The position numbers were made by a program, and so were the translations under genes. Below, piece after piece: positions 8,771-17,078 of a DNA stretch of 64,000 nucleotides. Each line of letters starts with the position of its first letter. Position 1 is the stretch's first letter. The notes under the pieces were generated by a model. That model saw only the letters and a program-made list of their open reading frames with translations, searched no databases and was not told where the DNA came from. Origin of the DNA: Herbinix sp. (GTDB lineage Bacteria; Bacillota; Clostridia; Lachnospirales; Lachnospiraceae); assembly GCA_029256105.1 (NCBI GenBank), contig JAQSYO010000014.1, positions 1 through 64,000 on the forward strand, written 5' to 3'.

Positions 8771-10105
8771 TTGATTGCAAAAAGAATAAAATGGGGTATT
8801 CATCCGGATACCAAGAAAGCCGCTACATCTGGCAAGGCCATTATTACACCGGCCCTGCCGCAGCAAGTCGTTATACCGGTACGACAACATATCGGAGCTC
8901 CGGCAATACCCATTGTTAAAAAAGGTGATCTCGTAAAAAAAGGACAATTAATCGCCAAGACAGATGCACCCGTATCAAGCTACATTCACGCATCAATATC
9001 GGGAAAAGTAGTTGAAATAGCAGACAAACCACATCCGGTATATGGGGAAGGCTTAGCCATTGTTATTGAAAATGACGGGCTGGATGAATGGGAAGAAGGT
9101 CTTCTCACAGAGAGAGACTGGAAGATATTAAGTAATTCTGAGATTATTGATATAATCAGAAATGCAGGAATTGTGGGTATGGGAGGTGCTGCTTTTCCAT
9201 CACATATTAAGCTCAATCCCCCAAAGGATAAAAAGGTGGACACGCTCATAATCAATGCCGCGGAATGTGAACCTTTTCTTACCGTAGACCATCGCGTTAT
9301 ACTTGAATACACTGATAAAATCGTTACTGGAATACAAATCATCCAAAAGCTGTTAAGTGTTGATAATGTTATAATTGGGATCGAAGACAATAAAATGAAT
9401 GCAGTCATAAAATTGAAAGAAGCTTTTTCCAAAACCACTATTAGGGTAGAAGCCATTCAAACCAGATACCCACAGGGTGCGGAGAAGATGATCATACAAA
9501 CCCTCACCGGGAGAGAAATTGAGCCAGGAAAACTGCCGATTGATATCGGTGTTATTGTGCAAAATGTTTCCACTGCGATTGCGATTTGCGACGCGGTTAC
9601 AAAAGGGCTTCCCTTAATTGAAAGAGTTGTTACCCTCAGCGGAAAAGCCTTAAAGGAACAAAAGAATTTAAGCTTAAGAATCGGAACTACATTTGCGGAT
9701 GCCATAGAATTATGCGGAGGACTCGGGAAACATCCGGAACGACTCATCATGGGCGGACCTATGATGGGAATGAGTCAGTATACAACCCAAGTACCTGTTA
9801 TTAAAGGGACTAGTGGTATCCTTGCATTAAGTAAAAAAGATGTGAATGACAGAGTTGAATCGGCATGTCTTCACTGTGGTAAATGTGTAGATGTATGTCC
9901 AATGGGACTTAATCCAAGTATATTAAGCATCTTAGGCGAAAAAGAATTAATTGATGAGGCACTGAAAGATCATGGGGTCCTAAATTGCATCGAGTGTGGA
10001 TGTTGCGGTTATTCCTGCCCATCCAAGAGAAAAATTGTACACTACATAAAGTATACGAAGAAGCTACTTAATGATCAGGCAGCAAATGCAAAAGGAGGCA
10101 AATAA
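8771..10105 (+). CDS. rnfC: RnfC, NADH-interacting iron-sulfur subunit of the Rnf complex
   Basis: The 444-residue protein has an N-terminal barrel-sandwich region, a flavin/NADH-binding central domain (GMGGAAFPSHIK.., NAAECEPFL) and two ferredoxin-type clusters near the C-terminus (CLHCGKCVDVCP and CIECGCCGYSCP). Rnf oxidises ferredoxin, reduces NAD+ and exports Na+ or H+. The start is TTG at 8771, placed by an AGGAGG site 7-8 bases upstream. Gene order C-D-G-E-A-B is the clostridial one. Confidence 0.95.
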   Translation: MIAKRIKWGIHPDTKKAATSGKAIITPALPQQVVIPVRQHIGAPAIPIVKKGDLVKKGQLIAKTDAPVSSYIHASISGKVVEIADKPHPVYGEGLAIVIENDGLDEWEEGLLTERDWKILSNSEIIDIIRNAGIVGMGGAAFPSHIKLNPPKDKKVDTLIINAAECEPFLTVDHRVILEYTDKIVTGIQIIQKLLSVDNVIIGIEDNKMNAVIKLKEAFSKTTIRVEAIQTRYPQGAEKMIIQTLTGREIEPGKLPIDIGVIVQNVSTAIAICDAVTKGLPLIERVVTLSGKALKEQKNLSLRIGTTFADAIELCGGLGKHPERLIMGGPMMGMSQYTTQVPVIKGTSGILALSKKDVNDRVESACLHCGKCVDVCPMGLNPSILSILGEKELIDEALKDHGVLNCIECGCCGYSCPSKRKIVHYIKYTKKLLNDQAANAKGGK

Positions 10106-10107
10106 AT

Positions 10108-11157
10108 ATGAATGCCGATAACATCAAGGAGAACATCGATATTCAAGAGGCGGAATTACAGGAGGATGCACTGCTGAATGTGAATGCATCTCCACATATG
10201 CATGCAAAAGATTCCGTATCACGAATCATGTGGACAGTAGTTGCAACGTTGGTACCTGCAACAATTTTTGGAATAATACATTTCGGGCTTCAAGCGTTAT
10301 TAGTCGTCTTACTGGGTGTTGTATCTGCAATCGGATTTGAAGCGATTATGCAAAAAGCCAGAGGCAGGAAAATAACAATTAATGATGGAAGTGCAGCTCT
10401 TACAGGTTTACTCTTAGCAATGTGTCTGCCTCCTACAGTGCCTCCCTTTGTACCGATCGTAGGCTCCTTTATCGCTATTGTGATAGCGAAACATTCGATG
10501 GGTGGACTAGGTCACAATATCTTTAACCCTGCACATATTGGTAGAGCGGCATTACTTGTTTCATGGCCGATACTTATGACAAAGTGGTCGACAATAACAA
10601 CAGCAGTAGATGTTGTTGCTTCTGCAACACCGCTTAACATACTTAAGAACGGCAATTATGATCAATTGATATCTACCTATGGAAGTAAAAGAAATCTTTA
10701 TGAAGCACTATTCTTCGGTACAAGAAATGGAAGTATCGGTGAAACTTGTACAATTCTTTTACTGCTTGGAGGTGCTTTCCTAATTTATAAAAAATACATT
10801 GATTGGATTGTTCCGGTCTGTATGATTAGCACCGTTGGTGTCCTGACTTTCGTGTTTGGGCCAAGCGGTTTTTTTACGGGTGATCCGATCTTTCACATGA
10901 TGGCAGGTGGAGTAATCCTTGGCGCGTTCTTCATGGCAACAGATATGGTTACGTCTCCAATTACTAGTAAAGGCCGAGTGATTTTTGCAGTAGGAGCCGG
11001 CTGTATCACGGTACTTATCCGTTTAATCGGCGGGTATCCGGAAGGCGTATGTTATTCCTTATTGCTGATGAACGCAGTGACACCGCTTATTGACCAATTA
11101 GTACGTCCTAAATTATTTGGCAGGAGGATAAAACAACATGTCAGAGCAGCAAGATAA
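10108..11157 (+). CDS. rnfD: RnfD membrane subunit with covalent FMN site
   Basis: The 349-residue integral membrane protein of the NqrB/RnfD family has about nine hydrophobic segments. SATPLN (about residues 172-177) is the covalent flavin attachment motif, with the Thr as the acceptor. It starts 2 bases after rnfC and overlaps rnfG by 20 bases. FMN loading needs ApbE, which is not in this window. Confidence 0.95.
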   Translation: MNADNIKENIDIQEAELQEDALLNVNASPHMHAKDSVSRIMWTVVATLVPATIFGIIHFGLQALLVVLLGVVSAIGFEAIMQKARGRKITINDGSAALTGLLLAMCLPPTVPPFVPIVGSFIAIVIAKHSMGGLGHNIFNPAHIGRAALLVSWPILMTKWSTITTAVDVVASATPLNILKNGNYDQLISTYGSKRNLYEALFFGTRNGSIGETCTILLLLGGAFLIYKKYIDWIVPVCMISTVGVLTFVFGPSGFFTGDPIFHMMAGGVILGAFFMATDMVTSPITSKGRVIFAVGAGCITVLIRLIGGYPEGVCYSLLLMNAVTPLIDQLVRPKLFGRRIKQHVRAAR

Positions 11158-11704
11158 CAAAAACAACGGCATATTTAAAATTGCACTTAACTTAACGATA
11201 GCCTGTCTCATTTCTGGATGTATTATTGCCGGGACTTACTATATTACAGCAGATACTGCGGTAAAGGCCAACCTCAAAATGCGGGATGAAACGATGAAGA
11301 CGATGGTTGAAGGCTCCACCAGCATCAAGGAAATTGAAGAAAAAGACGGATGGTACGAAGTATATAAGGACAGTGATTTACTTGGTTACATAATACCATC
11401 CGATACAAAAGGTTACGGCGGTACGATGGAGTTATTAGTTGCCGTAGATAAGGATTTGAAGATTATTACTTATAAAATAGCATCCAGTAAAGAAACACCG
11501 GGACTTGGTGAAAATGCGTCAAAAGAACCATTTTCAAGACAATTCAAAGGTAAGACGGAAGAGCATTTAACTGTTACAAAAGATCCTGCCGATACGGAAG
11601 ACATTCAAGCCATCAGTGGTGCGACAATTTCATCAAAAGCTGTGACTTTAGGTGGTAAGAATGCGGTAGATAAATTAAAAGTTTACCTGGAAGGAGGACA
11701 ATAA
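11138..11704 (+). CDS. rnfG: RnfG, FMN-binding subunit
   Basis: The 188-residue protein has one N-terminal transmembrane helix (about 10-30) and an extracytoplasmic FMN-binding domain. The SGAT motif in AISGATISS (about residues 155-163) is the canonical covalent FMN attachment site. The start lies inside rnfD after an AGGAGG site, so translation is coupled. Confidence 0.94.
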   Translation: MSEQQDNKNNGIFKIALNLTIACLISGCIIAGTYYITADTAVKANLKMRDETMKTMVEGSTSIKEIEEKDGWYEVYKDSDLLGYIIPSDTKGYGGTMELLVAVDKDLKIITYKIASSKETPGLGENASKEPFSRQFKGKTEEHLTVTKDPADTEDIQAISGATISSKAVTLGGKNAVDKLKVYLEGGQ

Positions 11705-11708
11705 GAAC

Positions 11709-12335
11709 ATGCGAGAATTGTGGAACATATTTAAAAAAGGGGTTATTGCTGAGAATCCAATTCTTGTACTAGCGCTGAGTCTATGTCCTGCCTTGGCAGT
11801 TACGACAACCGTACAAAATGCGCTGACAATGGGTTTGTCAGTAACCTTCGTACTTTCCGCGAACAATGCCGTAGTTTCCTTTACAAGAAAATGGGTCAAT
11901 CCGAAAGTACGTGTACCTATTTATATTACTTCTATTGCAACGATTGTTACAGTGGTTGAGCTATTATTAAAAGCGTATGCACCTAAGCTGTATTCAGACT
12001 TGGGTATTTATCTTCAATTAATTGTAGTATTTGCGATAATTTTGGCAAGAGCCGAGGTATTTGCTTCCAAAAATAAAGTAATTCCTTCTTTCGTAGATGG
12101 CTTTGGCATGGGTATCGGTTTTACCGCAGCAATGGTAGCCATCGGTACAATTCGCGAAATTCTTGGAAATGGTACTTTCTTTGGAATGCAAGTTATGGGA
12201 AGCTGGTATCATCCTGCGCTGATTATTATCCTACCTCCGGGTGCCTTTATTTTAATCGGTTATCTCGTAGGAATCTCTAAAATGATTAATGAGAAAAAAG
12301 ACAAGAAAATGCGACTTGAAGGAGAAACAAAATGA
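11709..12335 (+). CDS. rnfE: RnfE membrane subunit
   Basis: The 208-residue NqrD/RnfE-family protein has about six membrane segments and ends in a lysine-rich cytoplasmic tail. It starts 4 bases after rnfG, and its stop overlaps the rnfA start (ATGA). RnfA and RnfE are homologous, inversely oriented subunits of the membrane core, which carries electrons across the membrane. Confidence 0.94.
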   Translation: MRELWNIFKKGVIAENPILVLALSLCPALAVTTTVQNALTMGLSVTFVLSANNAVVSFTRKWVNPKVRVPIYITSIATIVTVVELLLKAYAPKLYSDLGIYLQLIVVFAIILARAEVFASKNKVIPSFVDGFGMGIGFTAAMVAIGTIREILGNGTFFGMQVMGSWYHPALIIILPPGAFILIGYLVGISKMINEKKDKKMRLEGETK

Positions 12336-12913
12336 AAGAATATATGATACTTTTTATCGGAACAGTAATTGCCAACAATTTCGTTTTGACTCGTTTCCTT
12401 GGGCTATGTATCTTCTTTGGTGTATCTAAGAAGCTTGATGCTTCCATTGGTATGGGTATGGCAGTTACTTCAGTTATAACCTTAAGCTCCATGCTTTCCT
12501 GGGTGGTCTATAATTTTGTTTTATTACCGCTTAATCTTACATTTTTAACAACGATAGTATTCGTATTAGTTATAGCGAGCTTCGTGCAGTTGCTTGAAAT
12601 GGTTATTAGAAAGCTGGCACCAACACTTTATAAGATGTGGGGGATATACTTGCTACTGATTGCGACCAACTGCGTAGTGCTTGGTGTACCACTTTTAAAT
12701 GTTGAATCTCACTTTTCCTTTAGCAAAAGTATTGTGCATGCAGTCGGTTCCGGTGTAGGCTTTGCCTTAGCGATTATCTTGATGGCAAGCCTTAGAGAAA
12801 AAATCAGACTTGCAGATCTTCCGAAACCTCTGGAAGGGCTCGGGATTGCATTTATTCTTGCTGGTATGCTGTCCCTTGCCTTCTTTGGATTTTCCGGCAT
12901 GATTAGCATGTAA
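12332..12913 (+). CDS. rnfA: RnfA membrane subunit
   Basis: The 193-residue NqrE/RnfA-family protein has six predicted membrane helices. The N-terminal segment NNFVLTRFLGLC contains the cysteine expected to help bind the intramembrane iron-sulfur centre. Its ATG overlaps the end of rnfE by 4 bases. A 109-base gap separates it from rnfB. Confidence 0.95.
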   Translation: MKEYMILFIGTVIANNFVLTRFLGLCIFFGVSKKLDASIGMGMAVTSVITLSSMLSWVVYNFVLLPLNLTFLTTIVFVLVIASFVQLLEMVIRKLAPTLYKMWGIYLLLIATNCVVLGVPLLNVESHFSFSKSIVHAVGSGVGFALAIILMASLREKIRLADLPKPLEGLGIAFILAGMLSLAFFGFSGMISM

Positions 12914-12952
12914 ATATTATTTTGATGCCATAAGTGGTATCGTGTAGGTTAG

Positions 12953-13012
12953 TGCGAAAATAAAAATAATTTTCACACATCCTTATTAAAATGCCTGCCT
13001 AAGCAGGCGGAC
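12953..13012 (+). other. Two small hairpins in the rnfA-rnfB gap
   Basis: GTGCGAAAAT pairs with ATTTTCACAC (12953-12979), and CCTGC CTAA GCAGG (about 12993-13008) lies just upstream of the rnfB ribosome site. Neither has a T-run, so they look like mRNA stability or translation-control structures rather than terminators. Confidence 0.4.
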
Positions 13013-13022
13013 GGGAGTTAAT

Positions 13023-13841
13023 ATGACAACAAGTATCACAGCAGTCGTTTCCATAATTGCAGTTATGGGATTGGTAGGTTTATTCTTTGGTTCTGTCCTT
13101 GCTATTGCCAATAAAAAGTTAGCGGTAGAACTTAACCCGCTTATTCATATCGTTGAAGATGTTCTTCCTAAGGGGCAGTGCGGTGCTTGCGGCTTCGCAG
13201 GATGCCAGGCTTATGCGGAGGCCGTTGTTACAGATCCGAATGTTCCACCGAATTTATGTACACCGGGTAAAGAACCGGTTGCCAGAAGAGTTTCCGAGCT
13301 CACAAACAAAAAAGCAAAAGAGGTAGAACCTCGAATTGCTTTCGTTAAATGCAATAATCCTATTACGATGGCACCGAAGAAATACGAGTACTCAGGTATT
13401 GATGATTGTGTTGCCATGAGTTTGCTACATCTAGGTCCAAAGAGCTGTCAATACGGTTGCATTGGACAAGGTACTTGTGCAAAACATTGTCCGTTTGGTG
13501 CGATTGAAATGAGCGAAAACGGTTTGCCTATCATTAACAAGGCAAGATGTACAGGCTGTGGAAAATGCGAAAATGTATGCCCTAAGAAGATTATAGAAAT
13601 GATCCCGGTTAATACAAAAATCAATGTAGTATGTAATTCAAAAAGTCGTGGCGTAAAAGCAAAACAGGATTGTCCAATTGCCTGTATCGCATGTGGTATT
13701 TGTGTGAAGGTTTGTCCTCATGATGCGGTAAAATTAGTAGATAATTTACCTGTTATTGACAAGCAGGTATGTATGGAAGTCTGTTCAGACCCAGTTTGTA
13801 TGACTAAGTGTCCAACTAAGACAATTGAATTTGTAGGATAA
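13023..13841 (+). CDS. rnfB: RnfB, ferredoxin-interacting iron-sulfur subunit
   Basis: The 272-residue protein has an N-terminal membrane anchor (about 5-27), a Fe-S domain with CGACGFAGC and CTPG, and then several ferredoxin-type clusters (CAKHCP, CTGCGKCENVCP, CIACGICVKVCP and a final C..VC..PVC..KCP). It accepts electrons from ferredoxin. It is the last gene of the operon, with CGGGAG upstream of ATG. The frame stays open for 40 codons beyond its TAA (see findings). Confidence 0.95.
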   Translation: MTTSITAVVSIIAVMGLVGLFFGSVLAIANKKLAVELNPLIHIVEDVLPKGQCGACGFAGCQAYAEAVVTDPNVPPNLCTPGKEPVARRVSELTNKKAKEVEPRIAFVKCNNPITMAPKKYEYSGIDDCVAMSLLHLGPKSCQYGCIGQGTCAKHCPFGAIEMSENGLPIINKARCTGCGKCENVCPKKIIEMIPVNTKINVVCNSKSRGVKAKQDCPIACIACGICVKVCPHDAVKLVDNLPVIDKQVCMEVCSDPVCMTKCPTKTIEFVG

Positions 13842-13962
13842 CCTATATTTAAAAGCTTTGAAGACGAAATAAAAACCAAAGTCAGCAACTCAGTCTCACA
13901 GACTGTGAAACAGGTCAAAGTCTTATATGAAGACTATATTCAAGATCTTGCAGCCAATGAAT

Positions 13963-14015
13963 AAAAGCTAACGTAAATCATGGGTAGCCACGATTTACAT
14001 TAGCTTTTTATTTTA
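13963..14015 (+). terminator. Terminator of the rnf operon
   Basis: AGCTAACGTAAATC pairs with GATTTACATTAGCT (one wobble) and is followed by TTTTTATTTT. The opposite strand also carries A/T runs, so it may serve the convergent gene ending at 14067. Confidence 0.85.
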
Positions 14016-14066
14016 TACTCTGAGTTTATTTAAACTTAAGGTGTAGGTGTATCTTTACCAGAGTAC

Positions 14067-15551
14067 TTAATTTTGCAATAGTATTTTTGCTATAGTAGGA
14101 GCGATAAGATGAAATGTTTTAGAAACCCCATCTTTTTCTAAATTAGCTATTACATTTGTTCCAGAACCATAACTCGTAAAAGTAATAAGATAACCGTTAT
14201 TTGTTGTAACTTTCAGTACATTTCCTGCAATCATTTTAATATATGAATTTTGGTCAATCGTTGCATCATTAAATGACTGCATGATCTGATCTTTTTCATT
14301 TCCGGTTATATCTCTTAATTTTACTTGATCAAGGCTATACAACTCCATTTTCGTTACCGTACTTAAGTCCATAGTAACCCAGGTTATTTTTGTATCGAGT
14401 ACTTCACCAACAACAGTTTTAATCGTATCAGATTTTATTCTGATTAAAGTAGTTGGATAAGTAATCATCATCATAACTCTTACATTATCCCCGGGAGGTG
14501 TTACTCTAGCATTAATTGTTACAGTATCATAACTGCTGTAAAATACATCATCTAGGATTATTGAAAAACCTCCGGTTGGTCTTTCGCCTGCACCAATTAG
14601 CGCATAAATATAGTTATTGTCTCTGATATAACTAATTCCTTGCTTCTGATTGTTTTTATTATACCAATTCCAAAGGGTACAATTATCTTTGATATCATCA
14701 TTAGTAATTTCTTCATAAGGTACTTTTGTTGGTAAGGGATCAGTAATAATTTGCTGAATCTCACCACTAACGCTTCTAAGTTTTCTCTGACCTTCAAGCT
14801 TGATAAGGACATGAGGAAAAGTTTCCATTTGTATTACCATCATATCAGTGGATGGAGCTTTTAAATAAGCAGACACATAAGCTTTTGAGGATGTTTCATA
14901 AGAAATTTTGTTAATTCCTATAACATATCCACCTGTGGGCTTACTTCCTGCACTTACCAGAACGTATATGGCTCCATCTTGTTTTATATAATGAATTCCT
15001 GCTTTTGTGTAGTTTTTATTATACCAAGAGTAGACCTCTTTTTTATTAAGAATATCCTCTTTTGATAGTTCAGTATAATTAATAGCCTTGGTGAAGTTTT
15101 CACTAGTAATGGATAATACTTTCTTTTTAATGTCCCAAGTAATCTTCATTCCCATGCTTTCAAAAACTTTTTTACCAGGAACAAAGACGCTTCCACGAAT
15201 ACTTTTAATAGGTGTATTTAATTTGATTGTTTGTGGTATGCCAGAAAAGTCTGCATCTCGATGGATATAAAATTCACTTTTCCCTACGATAAGCTCAATA
15301 TGCATCATATCAAGATTTATCCAGGCCGTATTGCTTTTTTTATCCCATTCAACTTTTCCACCTAACGCTTCGGCGGTTTGTTTTACAGGTATCATAACCT
15401 CACCATTCTTTAAATAGGGTGAAGCATCATATTTAACTATTTTGTTATCTACAATTACTTTGATCTTAGATGTAGTAGCTGCTAAAGCAGTCATATTTGT
15501 AAATAAAGCCATGATAACAACAAGAATTACAAATGTATATTTCTTTTTCAT
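14067..15551 (-). CDS. Exported protein with copper-amine-oxidase-like N domain and two PrcB-like domains
   Basis: The 494-residue protein has a clear signal peptide (KKKYTFVILVV.., cleavage near ALA-A at about 25). Residues about 30-150 resemble the copper amine oxidase N-terminal (stalk) domain common on clostridial surface proteins (NGEVMIPVKQTAEALGG). Two repeats follow, at about 195-265 and 310-385, each with PTGG(Y/F) and a (P/..)THVLIKL-like strand as in the PrcB protease-complex fold. The last 90 residues are unassigned. A GGAGG site precedes ATG. A role at the cell surface is inferred; no catalytic site is seen. Confidence 0.85.
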   Translation of the reverse strand: MKKKYTFVILVVIMALFTNMTALAATTSKIKVIVDNKIVKYDASPYLKNGEVMIPVKQTAEALGGKVEWDKKSNTAWINLDMMHIELIVGKSEFYIHRDADFSGIPQTIKLNTPIKSIRGSVFVPGKKVFESMGMKITWDIKKKVLSITSENFTKAINYTELSKEDILNKKEVYSWYNKNYTKAGIHYIKQDGAIYVLVSAGSKPTGGYVIGINKISYETSSKAYVSAYLKAPSTDMMVIQMETFPHVLIKLEGQRKLRSVSGEIQQIITDPLPTKVPYEEITNDDIKDNCTLWNWYNKNNQKQGISYIRDNNYIYALIGAGERPTGGFSIILDDVFYSSYDTVTINARVTPPGDNVRVMMMITYPTTLIRIKSDTIKTVVGEVLDTKITWVTMDLSTVTKMELYSLDQVKLRDITGNEKDQIMQSFNDATIDQNSYIKMIAGNVLKVTTNNGYLITFTSYGSGTNVIANLEKDGVSKTFHLIAPTIAKILLQN

Positions 15552-15979
15552 AAAATACCTCCTTATATTAATTTATATTTAAAATCGTTGTTTCATACAT
15601 TAGACGGTATGTAATACGATATGGTTCCAAATTACATTATTGCTGTTTTATGGATCAATGTACAAGTAATAATCAAAACGCAATTTTTACACTAAAACAT
15701 TAGCTGGAATTCAAGACAAAGTTATTCGGTATCTCGATGAGCTACTTGGATAGTATGCAATTAAATCTCCAAGCCATTGACTTGATGTAATAAAGTCATT
15801 ATATTGATTAATAAAGGCTCACTTGGTATAATGCAATTAAAATATTGACTATAATAGAGAGTGAGTAAATGAATATTGATTAAATGAATATTAAAAAAAT
15901 TAAAAACTATATGAATTGCAAGGGTTTATAAAATTTTAAAGCAATAACATACTATACAAGAATAAAAAGGAGCTTATGT
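15552..15979. other. 428-base divergent intergenic region with a direct repeat
   Basis: Divergent promoters must lie here. A direct repeat of the form ACTTGG(A)TA-TATGCAATTAAA occurs at about 15744-15765 and 15821-15840. Two copies of TAAATGAATATT occur at 15866-15877 and 15881-15892. No small gene is evident. Confidence 0.5.
15777..15805 (+). promoter_or_regulatory. Candidate promoter for the phosphodiesterase-like gene
   Basis: TTGACT (15777-15782), a 17-bp spacer and TATATT (15800-15805). The spacer contains the inverted repeat TGACTT..AAGTCA. Its distance to the start codon (about 170 bases) lowers the certainty. Confidence 0.35.
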
Positions 15980-16771
15980 ATGAGCGAAAAAGTAATATTA
16001 ATTTTAGTAGACGGGATGGCATCCGAGGCTGTAGTATCATGTAACCATACCTTTATTCAAAAAATGTGGAAGGATGGTATAGGAAATCTATATTCCACAA
16101 CAGTAATGCCATCAGTAACTCTTCCTTGTCATATGTCGCTTTTTCATAGTGTCACACCACAGCGCCATGGCATACTGACTAATACGTATGTTCCGCAAGT
16201 TCGACCAGTAGAGGGATTGATGGAACAGTTGAAAAAGCAGGGTAAAAAATCAGCATTTTTCTACAACTGGGAACAATTGAGGGATTTATCGCAGCCTGGA
16301 TCACTGGCATATAGTTGCTGCATTTCAATGTATCATTATTTAAAATCAGACAATATGTTAACGGATAGAGCTATTCAATACACATCGGAGTTCTCACCGG
16401 ATTTTATATTTCTGTACTTAGGCGAAACAGATGAAATAGGGCATAAATATGGCTGGGATAGCAAGGAATATCATTCTCAGGTATATGATTCATGGAGTTG
16501 TATTGAAAAGGTATATAATACAGTTGGAAATACATATAAAATAATAGTAACAGCAGATCATGGTGGACATGACTGCATGCATGGAACCGATGATCCAAGG
16601 GATATGAAGATTCCGCTCATTATAAGTCGTGGGTCAACTATGGTTGCTTCGGATAAAATGGACTCGGCTAATATAATTGATATTGCACCTACAATTACTA
16701 CTTTAATGGGAATTAAAGAGAACGAAGATTGGCTGGGAACAAGTCTAATAAAAGATGTAGTTGAGAGTTGA
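15980..16771 (+). CDS. Alkaline-phosphatase-superfamily phosphodiesterase/nucleotide pyrophosphatase-like enzyme
   Basis: The 263-residue protein has the metal-ligand pattern of the type I phosphodiesterase family. These are ILVDGM near the N-terminus, a nucleophile Thr in the segment MPSVTLPCHMS (about 44-54), DEIGHKYG (about 152-159), TADHGGHD (about 194-201) and a late IDIAPTITTLMG. It is shorter than typical ENPP enzymes, with no signal peptide, so it is probably a cytoplasmic metal-dependent hydrolase of phosphodiesters or phosphomonoesters. Substrate unknown. It is monocistronic, closed by the terminator at 16865. Confidence 0.85.
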   Translation: MSEKVILILVDGMASEAVVSCNHTFIQKMWKDGIGNLYSTTVMPSVTLPCHMSLFHSVTPQRHGILTNTYVPQVRPVEGLMEQLKKQGKKSAFFYNWEQLRDLSQPGSLAYSCCISMYHYLKSDNMLTDRAIQYTSEFSPDFIFLYLGETDEIGHKYGWDSKEYHSQVYDSWSCIEKVYNTVGNTYKIIVTADHGGHDCMHGTDDPRDMKIPLIISRGSTMVASDKMDSANIIDIAPTITTLMGIKENEDWLGTSLIKDVVES

Positions 16772-16864
16772 GAGATGAGAGTTAGGTGACAGGTGCTATT
16801 ATGATAACTGTATCTACCTATTTGCTTAATGACGGTTAACGGAAAATATCGGATTTATTAATAT

Positions 16865-16910
16865 AAAATGTAGATTTAAAATTTTTTGAATTTTAAACCT
16901 ACATTTTTTT
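16865..16910 (+). terminator. Intrinsic terminator
   Basis: AAATGTAGATTTAAAATT pairs with AATTTTAAACCTACATTT and is followed by a run of seven T. Confidence 0.85.
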
Positions 16911-16934
16911 ATGTATAATAAGGGATATCATTTA

Positions 16935-16955
16935 TTGTATAGTAAATATATACAA
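16935..16955. promoter_or_regulatory. Inverted repeat upstream of the alpha-galactoside operon
   Basis: TTGTATA, a 7-base spacer and TATACAA. It lies 125 bases before the solute-binding protein start in the operon's control region. It may be a regulator site, but AT-richness makes chance occurrence possible. Confidence 0.3.
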
Positions 16956-17078
16956 ACAAAACCCGATACTGCACATTTATACATATATATATAACAAATA
17001 ACCATTTATCAAGTTGGATTTTAATGTTAATATTTAGATAGTTCCCAAAAGAACAAAAATTGAGGAGGAAAGTAATCA

